From the NCBI GenBank assembly GCA_018266295.1, contig JAFEAQ010000017.1, positions 1 through 42,325 of the forward strand: 42,325 bases of DNA. Reading direction: 5' to 3'. Below are positions 41,947 through 42,325 of the stretch, one piece after another. This stretch comes from Bdellovibrionales bacterium. Lineage in GTDB: Bacteria > Bdellovibrionota > Bdellovibrionia > Bdellovibrionales > Bdellovibrionaceae. Numbering within the stretch: the first letter of the stretch is position 1; each line of letters begins with the position of its first letter. The position numbers and the translations under genes were made by a program. The notes below the pieces were generated by a model, which had not been told where the DNA came from, made no database searches, and saw only the letters and a program-made list of their open reading frames with translations.

Positions 41947-42223
41947 GGCCACGGAGGGACTCCGCCGGGGGCCCCTGTGTCAGTGCTGGCTCCGCCCGCG
42001 TGGGTCCTTACTGGCTACCGCCGACGTGCCTCCATCCATGAGAATCGAGGACCTAGAGCTGCGCTGCCCTTCGGGTCTCATGGATGGATGGCCGAGGCGC
42101 TATCCGCGACTGGGTGTGTACGCTAAGTCTTAGCGTGTGAGAACGGAAACAATCTCCTCCCTCTGATTAAGGTCAACCTATAGGTTCACTATAATCTGAG
42201 GAAGAAGGTTGGCTGGTAGTAAG
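41947..42223. other. Intergenic right-edge region with palindromes and TATAAT
   Basis: No clear gene here. Besides the repeat it holds CGGAG/CTCCG near 41952-41964, the perfect 17-bp palindrome ACGCTAAGTCTTAGCGT (42120-42136), the perfect 12-bp palindrome AACCTATAGGTT (42175-42186) and a consensus TATAAT on the plus strand (42190-42195) directly after it. A repressor or MerR-type regulator binding between -35 and -10 would fit, but no good -35 is present. Confidence 0.4.
42009..42088 (-). repeat. Right copy of the dispersed repeat, with long hairpin
   Basis: The reverse complement of 42009-42064 matches the left-edge copy (252-312) in the blocks CCTCGATTCTCA, GGATGGAG, CGGCGG and AGCCA. This copy also has a 13-bp perfect stem: 42031-42043 pairs with 42076-42088 around a 32-nt loop containing further small stems. 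The left copy lacks the full stem. It may be transcribed as a structured RNA downstream of mscS. Confidence 0.45.
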
Positions 42224-42325
42224 TTATTCCGTTACCTCCTCATGGGTTTTAGGTTTATCCGTAGAGTTCTTTGATTTCTTCTTTGTTCTTTTAAACCCAC
42301 GAGCTTCCATATCATTGAGTTCATG
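42224..42325 (-). CDS. Possible 3' end of a leftward gene, partial
   Basis: The last 34 codons of the minus strand are open to the window edge and end in TAA at 42226-42224. They encode a basic, charged tail: ELNDMEARGFKRTKKKSKNS, then a Thr/Pro/Glu-rich end. The residue mix looks like a real C-terminal tail rather than random DNA, but no family can be told from so short a fragment, and the gene may instead be a chance open frame. Confidence 0.35.
   Translation of the reverse strand, partial: HELNDMEARGFKRTKKKSKNSTDKPKTHEEVTE

Noticed and set aside
41952-41964. CGGAG/CTCCG hairpin as terminator of mscS
   Set aside because: The stem has 5 bp and no T tract.

Overview
The window looks like chromosome from a Bdellovibrio-type predatory bacterium (Bdellovibrionota). 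This is inferred from the protein families, not from a marker gene. Pointers are a TIGR02147-family regulator coupled to an exported protein with an HHEYAGLAGFE motif, many exported proteins and lipoproteins with Pro-Thr linkers, an alpha-2-macroglobulin/PBP1C pair, exported hydrolases and nucleases, and dense packing with many overlapping gene ends. There is no phage, CRISPR array or recognisable insertion sequence.

Layout. 1-324: no gene, but four copies of a 15-bp dyad in two pairs, then one copy of a repeat that recurs inverted at the right edge. 325-2269: two leftward lipoprotein genes. 2454-2692: promoter, CAU tRNA and terminator. 2724-5640: a small acidic protein, a Tat-exported RCC1-repeat protein and a DEAD-box RNA helicase with a structured leader. 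5644-9804: a Pro-Thr-linker lipoprotein, a DUF1328 membrane peptide, a decayed solute-binding protein, and the TIGR02147 regulator/exported protein pair behind a cluster of GCTGCAAA sites. 9860-18486: mostly exported proteins (alpha/beta hydrolase, lipoprotein, clan-A glycosidase-like protein, DNA/RNA endonuclease, HExxH protein, single-haem protein, Cys-rich peptide). 18578-21328: a Cpx-like envelope-stress module, with a CpxP/Spy-like protein divergent from an OmpR-type regulator and kinase, and three GTAA half-sites at 10-bp spacing between them.

21392-25577: small proteins, a methyltransferase, a truncated haemoglobin, a Cys-rich zinc-binding-type protein, an exported PD-(D/E)XK-like protein, a type II thioesterase and a HEAT-repeat protein. 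25579-29983: an Ala/Pro-rich membrane-anchored coiled-coil protein, then dihydroorotase, a YciB-like membrane protein and a DUF6279-like lipoprotein in overlapping order, then an exported protein. 30135-41946 is envelope maintenance: PBP1C and alpha-2-macroglobulin in one operon, an exported subtilase, undecaprenyl-diphosphatase and an MscS channel. 41947-42325: repeat copy, palindromes, a TATAAT box and perhaps the 3' end of a leftward gene.

The strongest leads are the 15-bp dyad array (22-159), the TIGR02147 locus and its repeated GCTGCAAA sites (7858-9804), the Cpx-like module with His-rich N-termini on both membrane proteins, the exported PD-(D/E)XK-like protein, four convergent gene pairs sharing exactly 4 nt through reciprocal stop codons, and a terminator that lies inside the opposing gene. 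All family calls are from reading motifs; no database search was possible.
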